Below are positions 11,901 to 23,085 of a DNA stretch of 64,000 nucleotides, one piece after another; within the stretch, counting starts at the first letter, position 1, and every line of letters starts with the position of its first letter. Below the pieces are notes generated by a model, which was given only the letters and a program-made list of their open reading frames with translations, did no database searches and was not told the DNA's origin. This stretch comes from Icerya purchasi (taxonomy: Eukaryota; Arthropoda; Insecta; Hemiptera; Monophlebidae), in the NCBI GenBank assembly GCA_039619475.1, contig CM077115.1, positions 478,404,400 to 478,468,399 on the forward strand. The letters run 5' to 3'. Position numbers and translations under genes: made by a program.

Positions 11901-12562
11901 TTTATAAAAGTAATAATTAAATGAAACTAGATTAGATTTCTAATAAAGTATGTAAAACTACATGTGATTGGTGGGATCTTAACAAGCAGGCCAATTTGAT
12001 TTCTTTAAAAATTTAGTTATGAAACGTACTTCTCCGTTCATGCTAAATATTTCCCTGTTAAGAATATTGCTAAATAGCCTAGATGGCCAGTTTGTAATAT
12101 AATAACAATTTAAAAAAAAAAAAAAAAAAAAAATCTTCATTGAAAGGGATTTTTAAGTAAATTCTAGTCCTTTGCTCAATTTAAATGCTGCACAAAAGGC
12201 TAAATTTGTTTACCATATTTTTTGGGGCTACATTTTTATTGAAGGCTTTATCTCTGATTGCGTTCTAATTGTATTATTATTGCTAAATTACACGAATTCT
12301 TTCGATAAAGAGATAATAAATATTTTTTACTTTCATTTTCTGTTTTTTTTGTTTTTGTTTTTTTTTTATCAATATCTTTTCTTTAATTCCTACGATAAAT
12401 AAAATACAACAAAACACGTAAGTTACCTCCTACATATTTCATAACTATACACAAACCTGTTGAATCCTTAAATAAGATTTTACACTGACATTTTTCGAAC
12501 GTTAATAAATTAATCCGTTTTCAAAGATCTAAAATCTTTTGTACGACACTCAATTTTAAATA
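8967..12562. other. Long non-repetitive stretch without recognised gene
   Basis: I find no recognisable domain or transposon signature. Several short ORFs exist (for example 9858-10079 plus) but none has convincing features. A moderately GC-richer patch lies at about 9400-9900. Poly-T and poly-A runs occur at 9761-9775, 11302-11324 and 12112-12133. It is presumably intergenic or intronic host DNA. Confidence 0.4.
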
Positions 12563-14149
12563 GGCTTTTTAAACGAAAATCAATTCGGCTATCTTAAAAA
12601 TAAATCAACCGAGCTAGCAATAAAAAAGTTATGCGATTACATTGAAAAATATAAAAAACCGAACAAGACATACGTTACTAATCAGCTTTGACATATCCGG
12701 AGCATTTGATCAAATAAAAATTGATGAAATCTTAAAAATAATGAAAAGAAAAAATATATCTGGTACAATACAAACTATAATTCGTAACTACTTAACAGAT
12801 AGAAGAATCGGGGTATTTAATCGAAAAAATAAAATCCTATACAACCGGAGTGTCAACTCAGGAGTACCACAAGGTTCGGTTCTAGGGCCAGAGTACTCTT
12901 CAACATAGCAATGAGTGAAGTTCATAATTTGCGGTTCAGTCAACACTGCGCAATAAGCTACGCAGACGGTATAATGTTAGTAGCAGGAATTAATAAAAAG
13001 GACGAAGTTTACAATATAAATGAAACAATAAAAAAATTGAGTAAAAACATTCAAAACTTAGGCTTACAATTCAACATAAATAAAACCCAAGCACTATTAA
13101 TAAGTAGAAAACAAGACAGGGAAGAAATGATACATTGCATTGAACAGCACTTATGCATAAAGATAAAGATAAAATAAAAATAGTAAAAGAAATAAAATAC
13201 TTGGGAATAATCATAGACACAAATTTAAATTTTGGAAAACACATCGAATTCATAATAGACAACATTAAAAAAATTTATTTCAAATTAAGATCACTATATT
13301 CAAATATGTTCGGTTTCAAATATAAAGATAGAATAGTACTCTATAAAGAGCCATTTTTGGATCAATAACAGAATACTGCTTTACAGTATATTTTCCAGTT
13401 TTACGAGAAAAAGACAAGAATAAGCTGTTAAAATTGCAAAGGAAAATATTAATAGGAACAATCTCTGGTTATTGCACAATATCGTATACTTCAGTCAACA
13501 TCATAGCAGCAATAATGCACCTATAGACTTAAAGTTGGAAACTGTAAACCAAATCAAAACATGCAAACAAGAAGAACTAAAATTTTAGACAAAAAAAAAC
13601 GTTACGAAAACAGATCAATAAAATTAATTCAAGTAGTATACGACACTCTGGCAACACTCAGGTGTGATAAATCAAAAACTGGCAAAGTAACAACACGGGA
13701 AATAGTAGTTCCAAACTTAGAAGAAAGACTACAAATGAAAAATTTTTATACCGATTATAACTTCACTCAATTTTTAACCGGACATGGAAATATAATGGGG
13801 TGTCTATATGAAACGATTTAAAATTGCTGAAACAGACATCTGTATAGACTGTAAAGACTGTAAAGAGACGATTAACATTCGATTTTCGAATGCAATAAGT
13901 TTAAAAACGAAAGAGAAAAACGGAAAATAATAAAAAAACCAATAACCGAAATACATAAAAAAAACTTTTTTAATTTGATCAGCTTTGTCAACCATGTAAT
14001 GAATAACAAAACAAAACACATCAACAACAAATAATAACAGTAAATACCAGAAACTCTGGCTGAAAAACCGCAAGGTACAGCAGAGTAAATAAATAAATAA
14101 TAATAAAAAAAAAAAAAAAAAAAAAAAAAAGGCTTTTTAAAACAAAAAT
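12563..14149 (+). mobile_element. R1-like LINE insertion with target-site duplication
   Basis: The word GGCTTTTTAAA occurs at 12563-12573. It occurs again at 14131-14141, directly after a 24-27 nt poly-A tail ending at 14130, and similarity continues a few bases further. This is the expected footprint of target-primed reverse transcription: a 5'-truncated element (body about 12581-14130), an A tail and a TSD of roughly 11-18 bp. The truncation falls just upstream of RT motif 0/1 (QFGYLKNKSTE). Confidence 0.85.
12581..13930 (+). pseudogene. R1-like reverse transcriptase, frameshifted relic
   Basis: This is the coding remnant of the insertion. In order it shows: QFGYLKNKSTELAIKK; a frameshift at about 12655; RT motif A, ISFDISGAFDQI (12682-12717); motif B, SGVPQGSVLGP; a second break at about 12905; motif C as SYADGIML, where the usual catalytic YADD has become YADG; then KYLGIIIDTNLNFGKHIE (RT thumb) after a stop near 13177. 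The tail FLTGHGNIMGCLYE, followed in another frame by CIDCKDCKE, is the TGHG-plus-Cys C-terminus typical of the R1/I group. There are at least four frame breaks and a lost catalytic Asp, so it is certainly inactive. Endonuclease and ORF1 are missing through 5' truncation. R1 clade is my best guess; LOA or another I-superfamily clade is possible. Confidence 0.8.
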
Positions 14150-17100
14150 AATTTAATTGAAGATAAATTAAACAATCAAAACTTAATCGCAATATTAATG
14201 TTAAAATAATCAAGATTTTTATGCGAATTATAATTGAAAATATAAATACATGGAACAGAAATGTAATAAATTCACAAAATAGAAGTCGGAAAATTTACGA
14301 ATTTAAAAAATCCCGATTGACTTCTCGGTATCACAGCGTGTAATAGTGATTTAACTACGAATATGGAGTAAGCGAAACAGGCGTGCTTTTTTTTATAGAT
14401 TTATTTGATTACTTATATTTTGTAAGATATGATATTTCTGTTTTATATGTTTATATATTCATTTTATAATCACAATAACAGAATAGATGAATCCATTTCG
14501 TACAGATAAAGATAAAAGGCATATTCATTTTTGCTTAAATTTGCCTAATTCATTTCATCGTAAGCACCGTTTTAAAGTAAGTTTATATACGAAATAGGAA
14601 ATAAACTTTTTAACTTACGCTACATTCGTTTCTGTAAGAACGAACTATGAAGGCAAATTTAAATATTGCCTATCTATGTGTATATTGTAGGCCCTCCTAG
14701 CTAACTATTAATATATGCGTAATTGCTTTTCTGTTTTTAAATTTTTTTAATTTAATATTTTTGTACTTTTCGATATTTACGAATAATGTTAATTATCTAT
14801 TCTTAATTTTATTATATGAATATTAAATTCTACTGATTATTTGGGAAGACATTCAGAGAAAACGTCGCTGACAGTTATATTTTAGGTGCACTAATAAAAA
14901 AACTGTGGCCTGAAACAAATTTTTATGCTAATAGCTCCTTTAATTTTTTTTTTTTCTCTAACCAAATCATTATTATACTCATTTCTGAGCCGAGATAAAA
15001 ATGAAGAAAAAAAATTTTCGCGAATCCTAACGTATTATTTTATGATTTTGAAATTTTATTCATATCCTTCTCTAATTAGTGATTAAAATAAGTAATTGAA
15101 ATAATTTATTAAAATAATTACTAATTCCGTTTTTGTTCTCCGCCGTGAACCACTACGTTCCACCTTCGTAATACTGAAAAATAGACGTCGCCAATTTTTT
15201 AAAATTGAAATACCTTCGAGTAAGAGTTTTTTATTAATAATAAATCAGTTTCACTTTTTATCTTAAAAAATTCTATATAAAAGCAGAAACTTCGGCTTTT
15301 TTAAGAAAAAAAAAAAAAAAAAAGATTAATAAATAAACAAATGACACGTATTTATTTAGGACTGTCTCTTTTTGAATCGTTCTCTGATAGCATATGTAAC
15401 TAATACAGATCCTAACATTTATACTTCATGCAAAATTTCGAAAATGCTAGAACCCTACAACTATAGTTCAAAAGTAAAGCAGAGAACTAATAACAAAATA
15501 GGTATCGCGGATAAATGTGGTTGATATTTTAATTCACCCCGAATCAATACATTTTGATCTTTATCTCGAACCATCTGTGCAGATATACTAACCGAAAATA
15601 CACGTATATATCATATTTCATTTGCACAACAACGTATCACGCAGCCGATGATAAAAGGCAACCTAGTCAGGAAATGTAGATATCACGTTATGAAACCAAA
15701 TATTCTTTAAGATTATTTAATTAAAACAGCAAAAATTAGCCAATTTTCTCTGATAATTAAACATACAAACGCCAATAGCGAATTCTGCGGTTTTTTTTTC
15801 TGCCTGCTGCACTAAGGGGCGGATAAATATTGAACATCGCACCCATTACTACACAAAAACAAATTAAGAAGGCAATTTTTCTTTTGAAAATTCCAGAAAA
15901 TAAAAAATTATATTTACTTAAGAGAAAACTATTGATGTCTAAATTTATTTAAGAGAAAATTAACAAATCTATTATGAATAATAAATCATTTTAAATTATT
16001 TTATGTAAAATTCACTAACCCAACACCCCAGTAACACTTTGAAATTTTAACTCGGTCATTCTTGTGAATGGTTTTAAATCGTTTTATGCGTTTCAATTAT
16101 TCTACGTAAAATTACATTATACTAGACAGAATAAAATGTAATCGGAAAAGAAATGGACCAGTAGAACGCCGAAAATCTAGGTAATTTCTGTACGCATACG
16201 AATTATAGACGGCTGCGTAAATCTCAAAGTCGGCCACTATCGTCACAATTTCACTACTTGGCGCCAGGCTGCATCGCTTAAGGCTGGTGTTCGTAAACGC
16301 TCAATATCTGATTGACTGTGTGTTGTATGTGTGCGTGTATTTTTCTCAGTGCGCTATTAGTAGTGGCTCGCTAGTACTCATAGCATACTTGACGTACAAA
16401 CCACGAAAGCGAATAGATCGCCAAATCAAAATTCAACTATTACCCAACGCTAAGGGAGCTGTTCCACACACATTCAGGGTTTTTTTATTTACATGCTCAA
16501 ATAGCGACTTCCCAGATTTTTACCGACAACCAAAAAATGTGTTTAGTCAAGTTAATCTCTGCTGTGTTGGACTGCAGATTTCTTTGCTTTTAAATTTGCT
16601 TACTTCGTCACATGTCAAAGGATTCGCCAACGATTCAAACATATATATGTTTTGCCATGATTCGTATACAGAGGAAGATGTATATAATAATAATTAAACA
16701 AGTAGCGTACACTGATCCAGTGGCTTTGATCAGCTTCGCGTATAATTGGGTTTTTTGTGAAATAAATAGAAATTGTAAAGGGAATTGTGTATCTGGTGGA
16801 TGATGCGCCGTTTGCTAGCGACACGTGTTCCTGCTGTGGCCAGTCGTTGTTACTGTCTCGTATATGCAAAATTTACCTGATATATGTATACAGTCGACTG
16901 TTTTTGTCACGTGGGGGAAATGTTATTCGCTAAAGCTGACCATTCGTAAAATTTTTCAACAGATATTCTTCTATCCAGGACCGGACAAATCAGAAGAATA
17001 AGCTGTACTAATTTTATTCATTTAAATATTGTTGTTCAGTACGATGATTAACCGCAAGCATAAAGAAACAATTGGAATAGGCGAGAGCAGATGCAGTTAT

Positions 17101-18560
17101 TTGCCGAACTAGGTTCAATGATTTCAACCTAATTTGGAACATCAGCGATAATTTTTTCATTAAATAAGTTAGCCACGTTCGATCGAAGCAGCAACTGAAG
17201 GAACGTTATAAAAAAGAAAGAAATTCATGATTATTTATTTAATATTGTTGTAAGTATTATTCGTATACGGTATAAAAACGCGTTTAAAATAAATTTATTA
17301 AAAAAAGGAAATATGTACGGTGCATCTTTGTGCCTCTATTGAGAGAGCCTCCTATTCGTGCGGTCAATTTACGGTGTTTTTACTTGTGTGTGTGTGTGTA
17401 ATTATACCGAAAGTTTCAGTATATTAGGATTTGTAAATAGATTCACGGCTTATTCTTATGTTGCGTCGAACGAGTGGTAAATAACATCATTAATTTAGCG
17501 TGAATTCAAAATTATATATTATCGTAAAGAATATAGACTAATTGTTTTAAAAAATGATTTCAATAAAATTTAATTTGTAAAGCACATATATTTGCATAAA
17601 TTCATGCTTATCCTTTCGTACGCATAGTCAACGCGCATGTGCATAGATACATATTTATGGAACGCATGATTTTAAAATGGAATGTTTGTAATCTTGGTTA
17701 TAATTATTTTTTTCCTTTTCTGTAGTTTTTGATTTTATTTCCTGCCTTGTCGTGGTATATTAAAAACGGTGTCGTGGCACACAGCGAATTTAGCGCACAA
17801 AGGGAAATAATATTCCGGGCAGACTTAAAGATTTTGGACCTCAGCATTTTTAGGGAAAATTAATTTTTTTTGTAATTTTCAAGCTGGGTGATAATATCTT
17901 CTTAACTTCTAATCGGGCTGTGTCGCTCCGTATAAGTGTGATCAAGTTCTTCTAAAAGCCCGGCATTTGCTTGATCTTCGACATCGCCAAACGGTCAGCC
18001 CATCTTTGTTTCTTCTGAATTCCCGATAAGCTTATCCATTGTAATTTGTTAAAACTTCCATCGAAACATTCACAAAACATGAGAAAACCCGCAAAACTTA
18101 AGACACTTAAGATTACACTGTTAAACTGCTGCTAACAGAGTTAACTAAATGACTGCGAGAACAGAAATGACACTAAGACCAGGGGGACTAGCCACTAAGA
18201 GAACGTGGTTGTAACTGGTTCTTAAGCATGGTGTAACTAGAATTCGCTAAACTATACACAGGTGTGCTAACACCGAGTTTCGACTAATTGTGCGCTTTAT
18301 TCACTGTGCGTTTTTTTTTTTGTTTTTTTTTTGACACAATCCTTAAAATATAGAAAAAAATAAAAGATTTAAACGGAAATTTTTTTTCTTTTTCCTTCTT
18401 GTCAGCGACGGGCGATTACATATCAAAAGGGAAGTATATAGGCAAAAGCTGGTATACATGTATGTACATAATTCCTGTGCTCTACCACGTAAATCTTCAC
18501 ATATTGGTTATATATATATATGTATGTATGTATGTAACGTTTAGGAAAAGCATGCAGCCA
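14150..18560. other. Long AT-rich stretch without recognised gene
   Basis: I found no TE protein motif and no RNA gene. A 136-residue ORF at 16287-16697 (plus) is the longest here. It has several hydrophobic segments but no recognisable domain, and its codon content looks like open AT-rich DNA, so I do not call it. A (GT)n tract lies at 17386-17399. Confidence 0.4.
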
Positions 18561-18689
18561 ATTTAAACTGACCGTAAGATTTATAGAAAGATATTATCCG
18601 GAGGCTGGGGTTTAGAGACGGCGCTTGAAGCATTAAGATGCGTACGTGTGTTTAAAAAGTTCTGCTTTTTTGGGAAGGTAAAGGCGGCC

Positions 18690-18794
18690 GAGAGAAAGGA
18701 ACTGCCCCCAATATTTTTAACCGGATCCATTAGAACCTTAAGTACCATTATGGAAAGCTGAACTTCACAATCCATGATACCTTATCAAGGATAT
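18690..18794 (-). repeat. Dispersed repeat, copy 1 (inverted relative to 24111-24200)
   Basis: 18742-18794 is the reverse complement of 24111-24163 at about 49 of 53 positions. Weaker similarity continues to a G-rich block (gggggcag at about 18702 on the minus strand). A minus ORF (18581-18775) covers part of it but shows no known motif. The identity of the repeat family is unknown. Confidence 0.6.
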
Positions 18795-18999
18795 CCATGG
18801 GACTTATTTTACTTTTACTTACTATAAACACATGAAAGTTGCGATTTTTACAACATTAATATAAGACTACTTTTTCGAAAAAAAATTAACCGAGACTCGC
18901 GTATCCTCATAATTCCGCGTTGTCGTAATTACTACAAACGTCTAGTTTGGAACGTTCGTTATTATCGAGAGGAGGAAAATGTATACTCATCAGAGATGC

Positions 19000-20350
19000 A
19001 AGTTGAAACTTTGCTTTTACTTCTTTCGGAGGCTAGAGCATACCTAATTTTGCTCTGGCGAACATCTAAACTGAAATAAGGCGGTGTTTGTTTTTTTTGT
19101 TGTTTTTTTTTTTTTTTTGCTAGGGGAAAAATGTTGCAATAACTGAACGATATTCGAAAGGACGCGAAGAAGTCGCTTCGAAGGCGAGAGGAGTAGGCGA
19201 GCGTAAAAATATGTGTGATTAGCGTGCGCGGAGAGGGCGAATTGTAATAGAAACGAAAACGGCAATAAGGCCGGAATGAATGTTTAATACGGTAAATATA
19301 CGGTCTAAACTGTGTGCTCGGAGAGAAATATGAGAACAACTGTCTTGGAGATTGTTGGGCGAAAAATGTTATTGTTGCAGACGAGCGCCATATTAGCGAG
19401 TTTCGTTCGGCAGCAGTCACATTGCAAGCATATCTCGAGCATTACGAACATTTTTGGCATCTGGAAAAAACCAAAGCAACGTAGCCGTCGATAGGAGAAC
19501 TTGCAAGTGCTTAGCCTGCACACACGGCAGCGCTGCCGTCACGACCACTGCTGGCTACGTTTGGGCCGAGAAGTGCGATGATGTATTTAGCGGGGCAGTA
19601 GGGTTTTATTTGTTTTCAATAGGTTTCCGTTTTTTCTGCATCTTGGCTCGCTCATTGTGTGCAGGCCGGCTTTTCGCATTAGCGCTAAATTTCCCGAGTA
19701 CGCAGCCGCTACAAAAGTCGGCGATTGTCGTGCTCCGTTCAAAATTTGAAGCACGTCTCGGTAAGTAAGAAATTTACTACTCCACAAAGACAAATGTAGT
19801 CGTTTCAACGAGCTCTTAAGTGGAATTCGCGCGCGCGCGCGCGGGCGGGCGGGCGTGTCTACAGAACGAATAGCTCAAAGGGACGAGCGAGCTTGACTCG
19901 AATTACTCAGAATTTTAAGTTTATTACTTAGCGGGCCAGATACACAAAGGCTTTTCGTCATTTCCGAGAAACCGAGCAAAGGCCGGCACACGACAAGACG
20001 AACATCTACTCCAGACGCCGTATAGGGTTCTCTCTTTCCATTAGCGTGTTGAAGCTAATATCATCCGTTTCTCCTCCTTTACCTGGAAATTAAGTTTGAA
20101 GACACGCAGTCCTTCGACTGCTCCGATGCCCGCCAGTACTCGTCGACGACCGAGCGAATTTCACTCGTTGTCGGAAAAATCGAGCAGAACCTGAAAAAAT
20201 TAACTTGCTGCAGCAACAGAATACGTATTTCGGCCCGAGCCCCGACGGGCGTTGCCTTTTGCATTACGCAATCGGCGAGTAGTTAAGTTTTATATTTATG
20301 TTTTTACAAAAACTCGCTCAGCGCTCGGCTACTGTTTCGCATTTTATTTC
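19000..20350. other. GC-richer island with CpG-rich tract
   Basis: This stretch is visibly richer in G, C and CpG than its surroundings. It includes a (CG)n(GGCG)n run at 19828-19855. Several short ORFs overlap on both strands (for example 18962-19420 minus and 19454-19768 plus), none with a recognisable domain. It could be a host promoter or 5' exon region. I cannot identify a gene. Confidence 0.35.
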
Positions 20351-21379
20351 GCTGCCAGATTTTCTTAAGACACACTGGCTCCCGAAGAAATAAAATAAAA
20401 CGGCTCAACTAATTCACTCTACATATTCGCTGAAGTTCTCGCTTTTGGAAAACTGCAAAAAGAGAAAAAAAAAAAGAAAAACTGAAAAAAGGATTATCTT
20501 GTAATAAAAATGCGAATGAAACTGAAAAAACTCGAATCAAACTGGGGTTAACGCGCCACCACCTTGCAATCATCTTGCAGCAATCAAATCAAATCAACTA
20601 TTTTATATTTACAAAAGAATAACTCACAAATGCGCAATCACGCGCGAACTGTGGCTTAACAAGTGTAACGAAACGGAACATGCGCATACAATAAAGTATG
20701 TATCGTAAGGCTACGAATTAAAATTTAGCTACTATACTATAAAATAGACAAAAATTGAAATAAGATAAATCATTCAAAGCTGAAATAAAACGAATTATTA
20801 AATAACAATTAACACTAAATATCAATAATTACTAAATATGAAACAAAACATCTATATATGTATATCCGTCACTCATTCACTGACTCACTCGCTTACCCAC
20901 AAGCGGAAACCCACACGCGACTGTAAATACATACATGCATCTCTAAAAATTGTGCAAATACCTAAACATATTCTAATAGAACACTGAGTTACCTTACGCA
21001 CAACACACTCGAAATACTTATACGCAAACATACAAGCAGGTACCAACGTACATTCACGCATATAAACACATATTATACCTGGACTGCAGTACACATACAC
21101 ATACATGATCAAGTAGAGCAAACAAATGTACAATACGAAAATCTCTTCACAGTTATGTTTCATTGGTGGTTAAACAATAAAAATAAACCTATAAAATACG
21201 CAGAGAAAATATAATCATATACGATCCTAGTTATTAGACAACATAAAATAAATTTAAAAAAAAAAAACATTAAAATTAAATAACATTGTTAATATAATTA
21301 ACTAAAATTCTTATAGTTTGTTAGGTGAATTTTTATGTGCGCAAGTAGTTATGCAATTTTAAATCCATCTAAAAGGCTT
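20351..21379. other. Unassigned sequence
   Basis: No recognised coding motif is present. It may include the 3' UTR of the minus-strand LINE relic that follows (A-rich run at about 21257-21268), but no clear tail or TSD is visible. Confidence 0.35.
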
Positions 21380-21395
21380 GAATTTTAAAGCGTAT

Positions 21396-21830
21396 TTACA
21401 AACGGCACTCTCTAGCCTTCGTAATATTTTCATTTTTTGTTATTTCCGCCATTTTCGAAATTTGAAAATAACTATAATAAAGATTGTTAATGTCTAATAA
21501 CTTATTTCTATAAAACTCTCCCTTATCCTTTGTTATAATCTTAAAAACAGATTTCTGTAAGTAACCTAGCTGTTTGATTTGATAGGACGGTGCGGCACTC
21601 CAATGAATTATTCCATAGGATACTACATAAAGAGAGGAGTATATTCTATATAACTGATATTCATTGAAAAATTGTCTTAAACAATAAAACGCGTAATTTA
21701 ACCTTCGCAATTTAGATGTAATGTAGGCCAGGTGTTGCACCAAGAAAGTTTGCAGTCTATATAAAGACCTAGATTCCGAATATCGTAAACTCGATGTAAA
21801 CGTGTGTACTATCTTGCTACTTGATATCCA
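21396..21830 (-). pseudogene. LINE reverse transcriptase C-terminal fragment
   Basis: Minus ORF 21396-21743 reads LAYITSKLRRLNYAFYCLRQF..., then SYGIIHWSAAP and LQKSVFKII. This is the thumb/C-terminal block that follows the RT domain of CR1/Jockey-like LINEs (pattern YGI.WG..., LQK...II). Continuing upstream in another frame (to about 21830) is NLGLYIDCKLSWCNTW, the YLGl.iD..L.W...H block, so a frameshift or stop separates the parts. No catalytic YADD region is retained. It is a short, dead fragment. Confidence 0.65.
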
Positions 21831-22654
21831 AATTATTCCAATAAGACGAAAAGAGAAAACTGTATATTATATATTTTGATTTCTATAAATTACCTTTCAT
21901 TCTCGTGTTCTCGAACGGTATGTCGCTCTTGCCGCGAATAGTTAATACGGCTTGACTTGAGAAAAAAAGAGAATTCGTCAAAAATAAATTAGGGGCCACA
22001 GTCGACTCCTTCTATGCTAAATTAAAAATACGCGCATAGAAGAAAAAATTCAAACATCCACATTCGGCGTACGCAGCAGTTTTGCCCTCCGATGTAATAC
22101 CTTTTTTTACGTTCCCACGGTATTATTAAATTAGCAATATAGTCTTTACATGATGGTGGGACTTCTTATTCATCAACCTGCACACAGTAATAAGAAGTGT
22201 ATTCGTTATGTTCCCAAAAACCAAAAACGCCATTGAACGCAAACAGGAATTGTGGACGCGAAAACGGGCCGATAAACTGTGCAATAAGGATGAATTTACC
22301 ACCTTTATACGTGATACGCCTTTAAACGACAAATGTAAAAAGGTTTGAAGCATTTGATAGCATTTTAAATCAACCGCCTCTGTTATACTAATAAAAAATA
22401 ATAAGAAAGAAAAAAATTATCCAAAAGGACCACATTTCTTCATGTTTTTTGACGGAAATTCATGTTCACCGATTTTCATCATTAGTCACATGATATATAC
22501 CTAAGTTGAATGGTCCTTTTCTAATGGACAAAGAATCAGTAAAATCGGTTTATATAAATATGAATTATGCGCGAACAAACAAAAAAAAAATAAATACTCG
22601 GCGAACATATAACTTTCTTCCTTTTGGAAGTCGGTAAAAATTAAAATATTACAA
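21831..22654. other. Unassigned sequence with a short dispersed repeat
   Basis: No gene is recognised. About 22174-22216 resembles 33325-33369 (shared AACCTGCACA...AGTAATAA...GTATTC). This is a weak dispersed repeat or coincidence. Confidence 0.3.
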
Positions 22655-22790
22655 ACGTTACATAAAATTGGGATATTTTTTCTAATGAAGGCCGGTCTAA
22701 GAATTACGTTGTAATTAATATATTAATCACAACGTAATTCTTAGGCTACCCCCATTAGAAAAAATGTCCCAATTTTATGTAACGTTTGTT
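22655..22790. repeat. Palindrome of two head-to-head (TA)n-hairpin repeat ends
   Basis: Two oppositely oriented copies of the block ACATAAAATTGGGACATTTTTTCTAATG...TAAGAATTACGTTGTAATTAATA meet at about 22724 (ttaatatattaa). This makes a palindrome with arms of about 60 bp. The right half continues into the full inverted copy at 22725-23085. Confidence 0.75.
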
Positions 22791-23085
22791 ATATTTTATA
22801 GGATTTTTGTTATTGTTATTTAAAAAATGTCACAATTTCATGTAATGAAATATGTAACGAAAAATGTAACGAAAAAATGTCTTAATTTTATATAATGAAA
22901 GTTAAATGTTAGGATAGGATTTTTGTGATTATGTTATTTTTTTTGTGTTGACGCCAATAACAATTACGTTGTAAATTTTGATCATTTTATACAAAGTATA
23001 GATGAAAAAGAAACAGAAATGAAAGCAAGAGGGGTCAAGGGGCACAGCCCCTTGCGAGGCCAAAATAGCTGAGTTATATATATGT
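22725..23085 (-). mobile_element. (TA)n-associated hairpin element, copy 1 (inverted)
   Basis: This is the reverse-complement copy of the repeats at 59570-59875, 62811-63215 and 63227-63495. The diagnostic parts are CAAGGGGCACAGCCCCTTG, a perfect short hairpin at about 23036-23055; the CAACGTAATTCTTA motif at one side; and flanking TATATATA. It also contains internal TTGGGACATTTTTT-type subrepeats. There is no coding capacity. It is probably a non-autonomous DNA element that targets (TA)n. Confidence 0.75.

Noticed and set aside
16287..16697. 136-residue plus ORF
   Set aside because: It has no recognisable domain, no conserved-looking segment, and overlapping ORFs in other frames of similar length. 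It is not enough to call a gene.
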